Shown: positions 1 to 11,664 of the stretch, one piece after another | How the letters are laid out: each line of letters starts with the position of its first letter | Position numbering within the stretch: the first letter of the stretch is position 1 | From: Dipteris shenzhenensis | Lineage: Eukaryota > Polypodiophyta > Polypodiopsida > Gleicheniales | DNA: 64,000 bases | NCBI GenBank assembly: GCA_047967505.1 | Contig: CM106540.1 | Reading direction: 5' to 3' (one strand) | Position numbers and translations under genes: made by a program | The notes under the pieces: model-generated | The model's database searches: none | What the model saw: the letters and a program-made list of their open reading frames with translations, nothing else | Told to the model about the DNA's origin: nothing

Positions 1-225
1 AAGATGGTAAACGTAGGCCATGTTGGAGATGGCAAACCAAGACCGTACTGAAGACGGTAGATCACACAGAGGGCGATAGAGCCACGCCGAAGTTGATTGG
101 TCGCGTTGAAGGAGATAGATTGCATTGAAGGCGTGAGAGCTTTGATGTCCGGAAAGGGTCACACTGAAGGTGACAATGGAGATATCATGCATGGTGATCA
201 GCCATGTAATGAGAGACTATCGTGA
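1..225. other. Unassigned left edge
   Basis: No open frame of note and no similarity I recognise. The stretch is rich in short 'tgaagg' and 'gaaggcg' runs, a texture resembling the internal domain of element D at 29.2-29.8 kb, but I could not align the two. It runs into the dispersed repeat that follows. Confidence 0.3.
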
Positions 226-780
226 GATTGAAACTGCACTATGTTGTGTTTTTAGAGGGTGAGTTTGGGAATGTTCTTGGATTCATCTAGGTATATGCTT
301 CTGCCGTATTAGCGGACCTGCAAATTTCACCTTGTGAAGTTCTCATCCAAGTTGCGGCATGCCGGTATTGCGATAATTCTTTCTATCTTAAATGGTGAGT
401 TGCCCTATCAGCTAGATCTAGATGCTCATTTGGGAGAGACTAAAATGAAATCGTTTAGACTTCACAAGCAGTTGAAGCTTGAATGAAGAGATTTTGGAAT
501 ATTTTTTGATTACCCTTCTCCTTTAGTGCTAGCCTTCGTCATGGCTGAGTCTTCCCTTCACCTCCGGAGTGCCGACAGAAACTCAGTACGAAGACTTTGT
601 ATAAATGGATGCTCAAGTATGTGTGGGTGTGTGGATTTGTATGTGTGAGAGCGTATTTTTATACTATGGTCTACACCCACTGTTGGGCGCTGATGACATC
701 AGTGGGGATGTCATAGTAGCTAGTCCCTGCTATGCGTGATGGAGTTTATGGTTTTCAATCTTTCCACTGTTTTATTTTTC
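226..780. repeat. Dispersed repeat R1, copy 1
   Basis: A ~540-bp unit found again, with few differences by eye, at 42.7-43.1 kb and 45.1-45.6 kb. Landmarks in order: GTTGTGTTTTTAGAGG, then GATTCATCTAGGTATATG, TTCTTTCTATCTTAAATGG, AGTGCTAGCCTTCGTCATGG, a TG-rich stretch, and TGACATCAGTGGGGATGTCA. No long reading frame. The type of repeat (tandem family, MITE or LTR fragment) is not clear because no terminal inverted repeat was seen. Confidence 0.7.
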
Positions 781-830
781 TGTTACAGTGACTCTTCAGA
801 ATTTGGCAAATTCTTTTGGGTGGAGAGGGC

Positions 831-1390
831 TGTAACAAATGGGAACTTTAGTATCCTTTTTAGCTAGCTTTATACTTTGTACCTTGTACCTTAGTCTTTT
901 AAATTGATGCCATTTGGCAGTTTGGGGGTACAATCCCACAGCTAAAGTTGTAAATCTGCCTGGCTTAGTTTCTATAAGAGGCACAGCCCCCCCTTTGTAA
1001 GGATAAATACACTTTTACTCTGCCAAATTGGAGCTCACTCTCACTAACTCCTAGCTCTAGCTGAATTCAATAAGGAATTAACCCTTCTCTGTCCTTGTGC
1101 AGCCCCTCAGAAGTCCTGTTGGTAAGTCCAGCTGCTGACTTACTCCCTCTTCCTCTCTTCCCCAATTCTAAAAGGTACTTTCCTGTTCATTATTGTCTTG
1201 TACTTTCTTCCTACTTCAGCAAGTGAATTTCTTGCTTCTAAATGGATTGAATCTAGCCTAGGAAAGTGCAAAGTAATCATTTCTATCCTAGGGCTTGAAA
1301 GGGTTAGTCTAGGGCTGTCTAACTAGGCTACTCCAGTGGGGAGTTAGTCAAAGTTAGAGGCACTTACTTTGTCCTCATTTTACACTAGAC
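831..1390 (+). mobile_element. Old solo LTR related to gypsy-A LTR (tentative)
   Basis: Begins TGTAACAAATGGG, like the TGTAACGGAGGG start of the gypsy-A LTR. Internally it shares the order AGCTGAATTC, then GTCCTTGTGCAGCCCCTCA, then AAGTC and TCCAGC, with that LTR. No internal coding sequence is attached. The right end is uncertain and no target duplication was identified, so a truncated LTR is equally possible. Confidence 0.45.
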
Positions 1391-1527
1391 TTTAGCCTTT
1401 TAAAGACATAAACACGTCCCAATACAAAACAATAAATTCTGTATCCTCCCCTAGGCACCTATGATTTTTAAGATTCCTGAAGCTTGTGGAATCCCCCATT
1501 TGCCTTTGAACTCCATGTTGAAGGGGG

Positions 1528-1732
1528 TGAAGGGGAAGGGAAGAGGGAGAAGAACAACAGGGAGAGGGAGAGAGAGAGAGAGTGACACTCAAGATGCGGG
1601 TGTGAAGTGATGAGCCACACCACAAACTCATAGGTTTTATTAGGATTAGGTTTTTCCCCCTATGACTGTCTTAAGACAGTCATAGGTGTCATATCTTTAA
1701 TAAAGGGGTGGCAATGTGCCTTTACCCCAACA
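1528..1732 (-). repeat. copia-1 outermost 3' LTR
   Basis: 205 bp running from TGAAGGGG to CCCCAACA on the + strand, so TGTTGGGG to CCCCTTCA in element orientation. It contains a GA run and a 28-bp perfect palindrome (half-site CCTATGACTGTCTT, mirrored). It pairs with the 5' LTR at 8,633-8,839 and abuts the left GGGGG target duplication. Confidence 0.9.
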
Positions 1733-2864
1733 ACCTCCCACCTAAAGGCCAATATGCCTAAAGGGGAGAAAAGAATAAAAATTACAGCAATATACAGTTA
1801 CTGTATACAAGACCATAAAATAAGAGTGGTCTCATCCTAATCCCATGATGTGGCGGCAATGTGCAAACCGCTCTGTAGGCAAGCTCTTAGTGAGCGAATC
1901 TGCAGGATTATCATCAGTATGCACTTTCACAAGCTCAAGTCGCTTGTCTTCCAGTACCTCCCTGATGAAATGATATTTCACATCTATGTGCTTGGTCTTT
2001 TGATGAAAGACTGGATTCTTTGCTAACATGATAGCACTCTGACTATCACAATGCAAGGGAAGAGGGAGAAGAACAACAGGGAGAGGGAGAGAGAGAGAGA
2101 GAGTGACACTCAAGATGCGGGTGTGAAGTGATGAGCCACACCACAAACTCATAGGTTTTATTAGGATTAGGTTTTTCCCCCTATGACTGTCTTAAGACAG
2201 TCATAGGTGTCATATCTTTAATAAAGGGGTGGCAATGTGCCTTTACCCCAACAACCTCCCACCTAAAGGCCAATATGCCTAAAGGGGAGAAAAGAATAAA
2301 AATTACAGCAATATACAGTTACTGTATACAAGACCATAAAATAAGAGTGGTCTCATCCTAATCCCATGAGGTGGCGGCAATGTGCAAACCACTCTGTAGG
2401 CAAGCTCTTAGTGAGCAAATCTGCAGGATTATCATCAGTATGCACTTTCACAAGCTCAAGTCGCTTGTTTTCCGGTACCTCCCTGATGAAATGATATTTC
2501 ACATCTATGTGCTTGGTCTTTTGATGAAAGACTGGATTCTTTGCTAACATGATAGCACTCTGACTATCACAATGCAAGGGAAGAGGGAGAAGAACAACAG
2601 GGAGAGGGAGAGAGAGAGAGTGACACTCAAGATGCGGGTGTGAAGTGATGAGCCACACCACAAACTCATAGGTTTTATTAGGATTAGGTTTTTCCCCCTA
2701 TGATTAAGACAGTCATAGGTGTCATATCTTTAATAAAGGGGTGGCAATGTGCCTTTACCCCAACAACCTCCCACCTAAAGGCCAATATGCCTAAAGGGGA
2801 GAAAAGAATAAAAATTACAGCAATATACAGTTACTGTATACAAGACCATAAAATAAGCGTGGTC
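1733..2864 (-). repeat. Duplicated pol-end + tail + LTR modules of copia-1
   Basis: Two extra modules of ~520 bp. Each holds the last ~75 codons of pol (from LHCDSQSAIMLAK to HIMGLG), the 3' tail with the polypurine tract, and an LTR. Pol fragments lie at 1,832-2,055 and 2,353-2,576; LTR copies at about 2,057-2,253 and 2,577-2,765. At both junctions the LTR has lost its first ~9 bp and joins pol at the same sequence (CAATGCAAGGGAAG), so one event was copied. The copy ending at 2,765 has lost part of the 28-bp palindrome. The remaining 2,766-2,864 is the normal tail. Confidence 0.85.
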
Positions 2865-5800
2865 TCATCCTAATCCCATGATGTGGCGGCAATGTGCAAA
2901 CCGCTCTGTAGGCAAGCTCTTAGTGAGTAAATCTGCAGGATTATCAGCAGTATGCACTTTCACAAGCTCAAGTCGCTTGTCTTCCAGTACCTCCCTGATG
3001 AAATGATATTTCACATCTATGTGCTTGGTCTTTTGATGAAAGACTGGATTCTTTGCTAACATGATAGCACTCTGACTATCACAATGCAAGACTGGCATAT
3101 CTCCTGTAATGCCCAAATCTCCCACCAGCCGAGTAAGCCATATTGCTTCCTTGCAAGCCTCAGTGGCTGCAACATATTCAGCTTCAGTGGTTGACAGTGC
3201 GACGCATTTTTGCAACCGAGACACCCATGATATAGCACCTCGTGCAAATGTGAAAATATAACCGGTAGTAGATTTCCGGTTATCTGCATTCCCTGCATAG
3301 TCTGAATCTGTAAAACCATGCACCAATGCATCCTGCCTACCATAGCATATGCACAAGTCTTTGGTACCCTTGAGATACCTCAAGACACCTTTCACTGCTT
3401 CCCAGTGCCGCTTGCCTGGATTTGCCATATACCTGCTGATGACTCCCACCGCAAAAGCAATATCCGGACGAGTGGCAACCATGGCATACATCAAAGAACC
3501 AACTGCAGATGCATACGGAACCTTGGCCATTTCAGCCTTATCATCATCTGATCTGGGGCTGTCCTTACTGCTGAGTTTTAAATGTGGAGGCAACGGGGTA
3601 CTAATAGACTTCCCCCCCTCCATTTTAAACCTCTGCAGTACTTTGTCAATGTACTCCTTTTGTGACAGAAACAAAAGTCCCTTGGACCTGTCACGAGTAA
3701 TCCGCATGTTAAGAATATGGTTTGCATCACCCAAGTCTTTCATATCAAAAGACTTATGCAGTTGTTTCTTCAAAGCACTAATCTCCTGCTGAGATTTGCT
3801 GGCAATCAGCATGTCATCCACATATAGAATGAGTAGCATCAAACTGCCATCCTTTGCCCGTTTGGTGTACAAGCAATGATCGGTCTCACACCTATGATAC
3901 CCTTGGGACTGCATGAAGGCATCAAACTTCTTGTACCATTCTCTTGGTGCTTGCTTGAGTCCATACAAGCTCCTTTTGAGCTTACACACAAGCTGCTCTT
4001 TCCCTTTAACAGCATATCCCTCTGGCTGACTCATGTAGATCTCATCATGGAGATCTCCGTGAAGAAAAGCAGTCTTCACATCCATCTGACATAAATCCAT
4101 GTCCTCACGAGCAACAAGAGCTAACACTGCTCTCAAAGTAGTCATCTTGACGACAGGGGAAAAGATCTCATCAAAGTCAATGCCCTTCTCCTGCTTAAAT
4201 CCCTTGGCAACCAATCTGGCCTTATACCTCGGTAAAGCATTTTAATCCACTTTGACTTTGTAAACCCATTTGCATGGCAAAACCTTTCTGCGTGCAGGTA
4301 GCTGCACCAAGTCCCATGTATCATTTTGAAGTAGGGAGTCCATTTCTGGCTGCATGGCTTTCTCCCACTTCCTTTTCTCTGTTCTTCCCATAGCTTCCTT
4401 GAAGCTGGAAGGCTCACCACAATCTGTCAGCATAATAAAATCAGCCACATTGTTGGCTCCTGGAACAAACCTGTCAGGAGGCCGTTGTACACGGGTGCTC
4501 CTCCTAACAAAATGTTCCGGATTAGGCTGCTGTCCAGCCTGTTCGTCATGCATGACGGGTGGCTGTACCACCATATCTGGCTGTTCTACAGCCCCATCTG
4601 CTGGCATATGCAGTGGTGCATCATTGGCAAAATTATCTGGCTGATTTTCAGCCTGTATACCCTCTTGAACAGGGTTATTTACAGCAGCCTGCTGCTGCAT
4701 ATTAATAGGCATTCTTTGCTGTCCGACATCATCATAAACAACCCTCCTGTATTCCACAGGTTGCACGGGTTCTCTGTGTACACAATCCTCTTTAAAGATG
4801 ACGTCATTGCTGCGTATAATCTTCCGTTTGATGGGATCCCATAACCTGTACCCCATTTCACCTTCGTCACCATAACCCATGAAGATGCATCTGAAAGACT
4901 TTGGCTCCAGTTTGGTGCGCAGTTCTTTGCGTATATAAGCAAAGCACTCGCAGCCAAACACACGTAAGTGCTTATATGAAGGTGGCTTGCCAGACCACAC
5001 CTCCTCTGGCACTTTCAACTCCAAAACCTTGTTTGGCGACCTGTTAATAATGTGAACTGCTGTTTGCACGGCTTCTGCCCAAAAGCCATAGGGTAATTCA
5101 GCATAAGACAACATACATCGAACCTTCTCCTGAATAGTTCGATTCATCCGCTCACTTACACCATTTTGAGATGCATTATGAGGGGCTGTGAGTTCTTGTT
5201 TAATGCCCTTAGCTTCACAAAACTGTGCAAAAGCATGTGACACATACTCACCCCCATTATCGGATCTGAGGCATTTCAGCCTACGACCTGTCCGATTCTC
5301 AACCTGAGCGACAAACTTCTTGAAAGCATCTAAGGCATCGCTCTTATGCTTCAAGAAATTGACCCACACTTTGCGTGTGGCATCATCAATAAAAAAGTAA
5401 TAAAATACTTTGCACCCCCTAGTGATAACTGTGGCATCTCACACAAATCAGTGTGCACTAGATCAAGCGGTGCTCTATTCTGGGGAGTTCTCCTCTTATG
5501 AGGAGTCACAGAATGCTTGCCAAATATGCAATGATCACAAGTAGGCAAATCTGAAAAAGAAAGAGACGGCAGATAACCCAAACGTGACAGTTCTTGCATT
5601 CCTTTAACAGACATGTGTCCCAACCGGCTATGCCACAATGAAACCTTTGGCAGCTCGGTTATGGCAACAACATGATTACCCACTCTGGAAACATAAAGAG
5701 GGTACAAGGTATCACTCTTATAACCCTCAGCCACTACAACCTGGCCATCAGTAATCACCCATTTGGAATCCCCAAATGTGGTGTTGTAACCACTGTCATC

Positions 5801-6976
5801 CAACAAACCAGTGCTAATCAGATTTTTCTTGATTTGCGGCACATGGCGGACACCATCAAGCATAAATATGCGTCCATCAGGGAATACTATCTGTATATTG
5901 CCAATCCCTGCAATCTGACATGCATAGTTGTTCCCAAGATGAACAACTCCATGAGTACCTGTGTAGGAAGTAAACCACTCCCTATGAGGAGTAACATGAA
6001 AGGAAGCACCTGAATCCAAGAGCCAGGTGTGCATGTCATGGCCATCAATAACCAAAGTATGTGCAATTACAGCAGAAGAGCATAAAACATCATGTCTGTC
6101 ACTGTCACTATCCTCTGCTGCAACATTCACTGCATCCAAGTCATTTGCCTTGGCCTTGGCTTTGCCTTTGCTTCCACTGCCTGCATCCTTTGTTTCAGCC
6201 TTCTTGGCTTTCTGATCCCGTATGAACTTGAAGCACTTAGACTTCACATGTCCCTTCTTGCCACAATAAAAGCATTCAATATCCTTTTTGCCACGGGACT
6301 GACTGCGGGATTTGGACTTACTAGCAGATCTCCCCTTCTGCTGAGTCCTGCCTCTATCCTGTACCTGCAAAGCATTTGAAGACTTGCTGCTCGCATTATT
6401 TTTCCTGCTCATCTCCTCCATAAGGAGAGAGCTCTCCACATCAGCATACATAAGAATGACATTTGAATTTGACAGGGTGGTCTTGAAAGTGTCCCAACTC
6501 TCAGGGAGGGTACACAAGAAGAAGGTAGCCTTGAACTCCTCATCAAGATTCAAACCCTGTGCAATCAGCTGTGTAAAGATGGCATTGAACTCACTCAAGT
6601 GTGAGGTCATAGTTGTACCTTCCTTCATGCGAAGATCAACCAGCTTCTTCAACCAATAAACCTTACTGGCTGAACTCTTTTGGGCATACAACTCTGCTAG
6701 CCTCTGCCATAGGCCATAAGAGGTCTTTTCAGCCTGAACATTGAACACAAGAGTATCAGAAATAGTAAGCATGATAGCTGCTCTTGCGGACAAATCAAGC
6801 TCTTCCCATTCATCATCTGCCATGTCAGATGGCTTGACACCCTTCACCCTTATGGGCTTAGAAATCTTCTTTAGCAGAAGTACATTCAAACACTGTTCTG
6901 CCCATAATGCATAATTGTGTGCTCCTTCCAATTTCTTTATGTTCAGAATTGAAGAATCACTTCCCCCTGATGCCAT
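2865..6976 (-). pseudogene. copia-1 gag-pol, broken
   Basis: Reads from ATG at 6,976 (MASGGSDSSILN) leftward. Visible in order: gag; zinc knuckle CFYCGKKGHVKSKC; aspartic protease WLLDSGASFHVT; integrase zinc finger (HSRLGHMS, CDHCIFGKHS) and core; RT with YVDDMLIAS; RNase H ending HIMGLG. A 2-nt length difference in a T run near 5,390 shifts the frame in the integrase, and a TCA-to-TAA change near 4,240 stops it before RT; copia-2 shows the intact alternatives at both places. Otherwise the coding sequence is well preserved. Copia assignment is firm; a Tork/Tnt1-like lineage is only an impression. Confidence 0.92.
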
Positions 6977-8617
6977 ATCAGATAAGGAAAGTACCTGAAT
7001 TCCTGTAAGTCAAAAAATGACTGAATAAAGTTCTGATTTCTCAGAAAAAACCTGCTCTATCAAGAGCCAGAAGCACTCACAATAGTGCTGTTTTTTTACT
7101 GTCAAAAGAATCTGCAGCAAAACAGTAAATTTCCCTCCAGTTACTGTACCTTCTGACACACTGTACCGTGCTCAAATAGGCATAAAACAGTAATTTCAGA
7201 ATGCTGCAGCTGTTCCACAGGTGCTTTAACAGTGCATCATCATCTGATGAAGCATAAAGCACTGCTGTCCTGATCACTTCTCTCACCTCAGATGAGGTAT
7301 TGCACTGCTTTTATATGCATAAACCACTTGTCATACACTGTGTTGTTCACTGTAAAAGAGGCTCCAGACACTTCAGCCTGTCATAAACCTGCAACAGAAA
7401 ATGGGACAAATCCCAAGCAATCACCCTTCTGTCAAGGGGATAAAAGGCATCTGAAGGTCTCAAACAGTAACCCAAGTGCTCTCAAGCAAAATCTGGGCAA
7501 AAGCCCCTTGATTTGACACCTGTACCAAGTGAAGAACACCTCAACACTGAGGTAGCATACAAAATGTAGCGCTCTCCTGGCACTTTCACCTGACAATGCA
7601 ATGCATAAACAGCCCTGTGTACACAATAACAACACAGATCCCAACGTACAGACACTGAAGAGAAAATCTTTTGAGCACTGTCAACGATGGACAGTTAGGG
7701 ACCGAGTAAACTCGATGCGCCCTGGCCAAGCGTGGCTCAACTGAGATTTTCAAAAGGTGTCGTACACAAAATGTGACCTGCAAGAAATGTCACTGAGTAC
7801 ATTGCGGAAACAAGACTAATGTGGGCTCCCTGGCTCCACACTGCCTCAAGGCATACACTGCATAAGCTTCCACGCAAAAGCCCTTTGAAAATGTCACCCA
7901 AAAGCTGAGATTTGCACTCAGCAAAGGCATAAAAGTCCTCTGCAAAATCAAGGCATTACCTTCCCAAAACAAGATAACTGTGCAATCAACCACACACTGT
8001 GGTACTGGTCACCTCAAGCACGAGGGAGACGAAGGTACTTGCTGTACTTTCAAAACACAGTTTTGAGAACTAAAAAATGATCCTGAATGAAGAGCAGAGT
8101 GCTCTCTCTCCTTCTCTTTTTCTCCCAAAAAAAAAACTGATGTACCTGCTGTACTTTTGTACCTTTGTACCGGCAGCACTGTAGTACTTGCTGTACCTGT
8201 GTACTTGTGCAGGGTACAAAAAAAAAAATCGAAAAAAAACAAAAAAAGCCTTCCTTGACGCAGATCCCTGACGCTGCTCCCAATCGAAAGAAAACACCTC
8301 ACTGTCGTAGTCTTTACGGCGGTCCGTACAGTACGGTCGACAGTACGGTGTCCGTACGGCTGTACGGACGACCGTACATCCGTACACGACTGTACGGCGG
8401 GAATAGGCTCGAAGCCCAGCTGATGCCCGCGCGTTGCCTGCGCCCACGCGTGCGATGCCTACGCCCACGCGCTGCGTGCGCCCACCCCGCGCTGCTGCCT
8501 CGTCGCCCCGCGTTGCTGTCCCGCGCTGCAGCCCTAGCTGCTTGCGCTATGTCAAGGGCACAAGTCCCAAGGGAGGTAGAGGGTATGGTAGGCAGGGGTA
8601 GAGAGGGAAGAGAGGCT
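6977..8617 (-). other. copia-1 long 5' leader with GTAC cluster
   Basis: About 1.64 kb between the primer-binding site and the gag ATG. The same length and sequence order recur in copia-2 (34,227-35,863), so the leader is a family trait and not a later insertion. No conserved protein is seen; its short open frames differ between the copies. The PBS-proximal third holds 18 GTAC cores (8,035-8,395) plus a very GC-rich stretch (8,400-8,540). Confidence 0.75.
8035..8395. promoter_or_regulatory. GTAC-core cluster in copia-1 leader
   Basis: Eighteen GTAC tetramers in 361 bp, against about 1.4 expected by chance. Many are spaced 8-10 bp start to start (8,142/8,151/8,159/8,167; 8,354/8,362; 8,374/8,382/8,392), with the composite GTACTTGCTGTAC recurring. 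GTAC is the core bound by SBP-domain (SPL/Crr1) transcription factors, including the copper-response regulators; binding here is inference. Confidence 0.5.
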
Positions 8618-8630
8618 GGCTCTGATACCA
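8618..8630 (-). other. copia-1 primer-binding site
   Basis: TGGTATCAGAGCC on the minus strand, two bases inside the 5' LTR. It is the usual plant PBS, complementary to the 3' end of initiator methionine tRNA. Confidence 0.92.
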
Positions 8631-8632
8631 GT

Positions 8633-8839
8633 TGAAGGGGAAGGGAAGAGGGAGAAGAACAATAGGGAGAGGGAGAGAGAGAGAGAGAGTGACACTCAAG
8701 ATGCGGGTGTGAAGTGATGAGCCACACCACAAACTCATAGGTTTTATTAGGATTAGGTTTTTCCCCCTATGACTGTCTTAAGACAGTCATAGGTGTCATA
8801 TCTTTAATAAAGGGGTGGCAGTGTGCCTTTACCCCAACA
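8633..8839 (-). repeat. copia-1 5' LTR
   Basis: 207 bp with TG/CA ends. Contains the GA run and the complete 28-bp palindrome. Abuts the GGGGG target duplication at 8,840-8,844. Confidence 0.93.
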
Positions 8840-8870
8840 GGGGGTTACATCTTTACACATTAAAACACCT

Positions 8871-9112
8871 TTTGGCTTAAGGTAAAATTTAGTGTAACGT
8901 ATTTTTCCCTCGGTTACCAAGGATGAATACATGCTTGGCAGATGGAAGTAAAAAATGTCGCAAAACCACAGCATTGTCATGTATATGTCTCGTCTAGCCT
9001 CAAACGCCTTTTTGGCTTAAGCTAAAATTTAGTGTAACTTAATTTCCCTTGGTTACCAAGGATGAAGACATGCTTTGCAGATGAAAGTAGAAAATGTTGC
9101 AAACCTCCATTT
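8871..9112. repeat. Two-copy tandem repeat, 140-bp period
   Basis: TTTGGCTTAAG(G/C)TAAAATTTAG begins at 8,871 and again at 9,011. Each is followed by GGTTACCAAGGATGAA(T/G)ACATGCTT and GCAGATG(G/A)AAGTA. The second copy runs toward the gypsy integrase remnant, so this may be its 3' untranslated part. Confidence 0.7.
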
Positions 9113-9149
9113 GTGTAACTGTATATATTTCAGCATTCTCATTGATATG

Positions 9150-9665
9150 TCTTGTCTTGCTTCAAACCTTTGAAGGCGGAATCCATCCACCCGTTCCCCA
9201 AGTACCTTTGCACAAGCCTTCAGTATCACACAATGACCTTCCCATTTTACCAAAACGTTCTTATCGAGCCAATGATCAAGCTGGCTATCATATTGTAAAA
9301 CCAAATCTCCGTCCTCACTCTTCTGAATGAACGGCCCTTTTCTGTGCTTCACTTGAAATTAAGTCTTTTGCCTTTGCTCATCTAGCTTTTGCAAAATAAA
9401 AAGTCTAGCTGTACATGCTTTTGCCAGATCTGTGTCATGCTTCATTGCCATCCTCAAACTAAGGTAATTCGAATTCAATTGGCAAGATAGCTTTTGTTCC
9501 ATCTACCAAATGGAATGGAGTGAAACTTGTAGCCACCTTTGTGTAATATAATAGGCCCATAAATCTGTAGGCAACCATTTCTCCCATTCTTTTGTACTGC
9601 AGAGTGTTCCATAGATCTTTTCTACCAAACCATTACATTGTGGACAGTATGCTGGTTGACTTGCT
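9150..9665 (-). pseudogene. Gypsy integrase C-terminal remnant
   Basis: Read on the minus strand the order is typical of gypsy integrase after the second Asp: PAYCPQCNGLVEKIYGTL (contains the catalytic Glu), WLPTDLWAYYIT, VDGTKAILPIEFELP, then GDLVLQYDSQLD...VKWEGH and a final VDGFRLQRFE resembling the GPY/F module. Several stops and shifts. No LTRs were found around it, so it is an old fragment cut off at about 9,670. Confidence 0.75.
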
Positions 9666-9670
9666 GACTG

Positions 9671-10264
9671 CGTTTTGCTTCAGCTTTCTGGCAGTGAACA
9701 GTCTCAAACACAGCGCTTTTTTGACAGGCCATCAGTTCGCTGTTAGGACTGTCCATTGTATACTGTTCACTCCAGATTTTGTTGCAGCTATCTAGCAGTT
9801 TGGAGATTCTACAGAGGAGCTTTGAGGAAGACATGGCAAGTGGTGTTGATAACTGAATTCAAGTATGATGCTCTATGGCATAACTGAGCTGATACTGAAA
9901 TGTCTTGAGCACTGATGTGCTGACCTGAAGTGGTGATGGACACTAAATCCATAAACAATGCACAGTGGCATATATCTCCTGATTGAAGTGGAGATGTAAG
10001 AAGGGCCTCATGCTAAGTGCTTATGTGCAAATCTGCATGAGCACAATGGAGAGGCTTTTGGATGTCCGAATCGGAATTGTATACTGGTATGTACCCTTTG
10101 ATAACCAAAGGACATAGCATTTTCTCTTTCCACACACAGATTGTCATTCAGAGTCCATTGAAAAATATGATAGTAGTATGTGCATGTATGAGCACAGTGC
10201 CTACGCAGCAAAAGTTTGCTTAATGAGTGTACCTTAGATCATGTACATTAAAACTTACCATGTT
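9671..10264. other. Unassigned stretch before the TRIM element
   Basis: No supported gene; only short unrelated open frames. The left edge breaks off the gypsy integrase remnant, so part of this stretch is probably a later insertion of unknown type. Confidence 0.4.
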
Positions 10265-11115
10265 GGAGGTGTTGGCACGCTCTGTGTTAGATGGAGCGCG
10301 GAGTTGGGGGGGGGGTCCCAATCCCACGATTCCTAGCCACGCATGCGTCTCTTTCCTCCCAAAAGGTCCCGGAAGGGATGAGAGAGAGGGTTCAATTGAG
10401 CCTTTTATATTCAAGACTCCCAAGAGGGCACATATGCATATGGGATTATTTCCCATTATATCCACGTGTCGACAGTGCGCAAGAAGCCCTCTATAATTCA
10501 TCAATTAACCATGCCAAGTGGTGAAGGCCACCACTTCCAACACCCCCCTATGGACAAAACCCAAGGTACAATTGATCAAACCAAAGGCGACCCCCAACCA
10601 AAGCAAGGAGGGGCCAACCAAACAAGGCACATGGGACAAATCAAAGTCCATGTAGCCAACAACAAATATCAGCCTACACGGGTAGCTTGTAGCCAAAGCC
10701 CATGGGAGTCGAATCACAGTCAGTGCCTTCAAGAGCCGCTGTCGCCGCCGTCGTCGTAATAAAGTCACAAACAATGCACCGCCACGAACAGTTAGTCTCT
10801 ATCACCGCATGCAGTCCGTAGGTTCAATCCTACTCTGATATCATGTTGGCACGCTCTGCGTGTGCGTGTGCCAGGTGTCAGATGGAGCACCGAGTGCAGG
10901 GGGTCCCAATCCCTCCCCTCCTAGCCACGCATGCCTCTCCCTCCCACCAAAAGGTCTCGGGAGGGATGAGAGAGAGGGTTTAATTGAGCCTTTTATATTC
11001 AAGGCCCCCATATGCATATGGGATTATTTCCCATTATATCCATGTGTTGACAGCGTGCAAGACCCCCTCTATAATTCATCAATTAACCATGCTAAGGAGT
11101 GAAGGCCACCACTTC

Positions 11116-11648
11116 TGACACGACCCCAGCACTTCTGAAACCTCTGACGTGCAAGGAAACACAAGAACATAACAAATGTGAGGAAACTGAGCAGACTACT
11201 CACCACCCAACGATGACATCTATGGGATGCGATTTCGAATCAGGAGATGTCCCCTCTGAGCCACGAGCTGAGCTAATGGCACGAACTCCCAACCAGATTC
11301 TAACCAACCTGGTGTCCCATACCACCAGGTGGTGCTGTGAAGCTTGGGATCCGCTGTTGGGCCTTGGGCTACGCTATGATGTAGGCGCACGTCCGCGACT
11401 CAATCCAAGATCAGACGGAGCACCTGGGAACAAGGCTTTCTTCCATTGGCCCCTTGAGAACTGAACCTCTGGGCCCCTTGTATAGACTCGGGCCCCCCAA
11501 GTGCCAAAAATAGCGAAGACCTCTAATTGGTTCGTACCCTTGCCACTCAACTTGAGAATCAAGCCTGCCTAGCCCTAAGCCTCCCCAGGCTACCTGAGCT
11601 AGTCTTGTGTACCCAGTACACGTCAGATACCAATCCGTGCACATGACA
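11116..11648 (-). repeat. gypsy-B 3' LTR
   Basis: 533 bp, TGACACGACC to CACATGACA on the + strand. It matches the 5' LTR along its length but keeps ~60 bp that the 5' LTR has lost around position 11,480-11,560. A polypurine tract (TCCCCTCCTC on +) follows immediately at 11,650-11,663. Confidence 0.9.
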
Positions 11649-11664
11649 TACTTCCCCTCCTCTA

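Larger units (their letters stand above)
1523..8844 (-). mobile_element. copia-1, Ty1/copia LTR retrotransposon with TSD GGGGG
   Basis: Complete element on the minus strand spanning 1,528-8,839, flanked by the 5-bp duplication GGGGG (1,523-1,527 and 8,840-8,844). From its 5' side: LTR, primer-binding site, ~1.64-kb leader, gag-protease-integrase-RT-RNase H, polypurine tract, then a 3' end in which pol terminus plus LTR occurs three times. Outer LTRs differ by two substitutions and GA-repeat length, suggesting recent insertion. The order integrase before RT defines copia. It is inactive because of a frameshift and a stop codon. Confidence 0.93.

Noticed and set aside
7100-8000. A transduced host gene in the long copia leader
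   Set aside because: The leader is collinear in copia-2, open frames are not conserved between them, and no known protein is recognised.
8165-8635. 156-codon + strand frame, Ala/Arg-rich
   Set aside because: Lies antisense in the copia-1 leader; the corresponding copia-2 region does not keep the frame.
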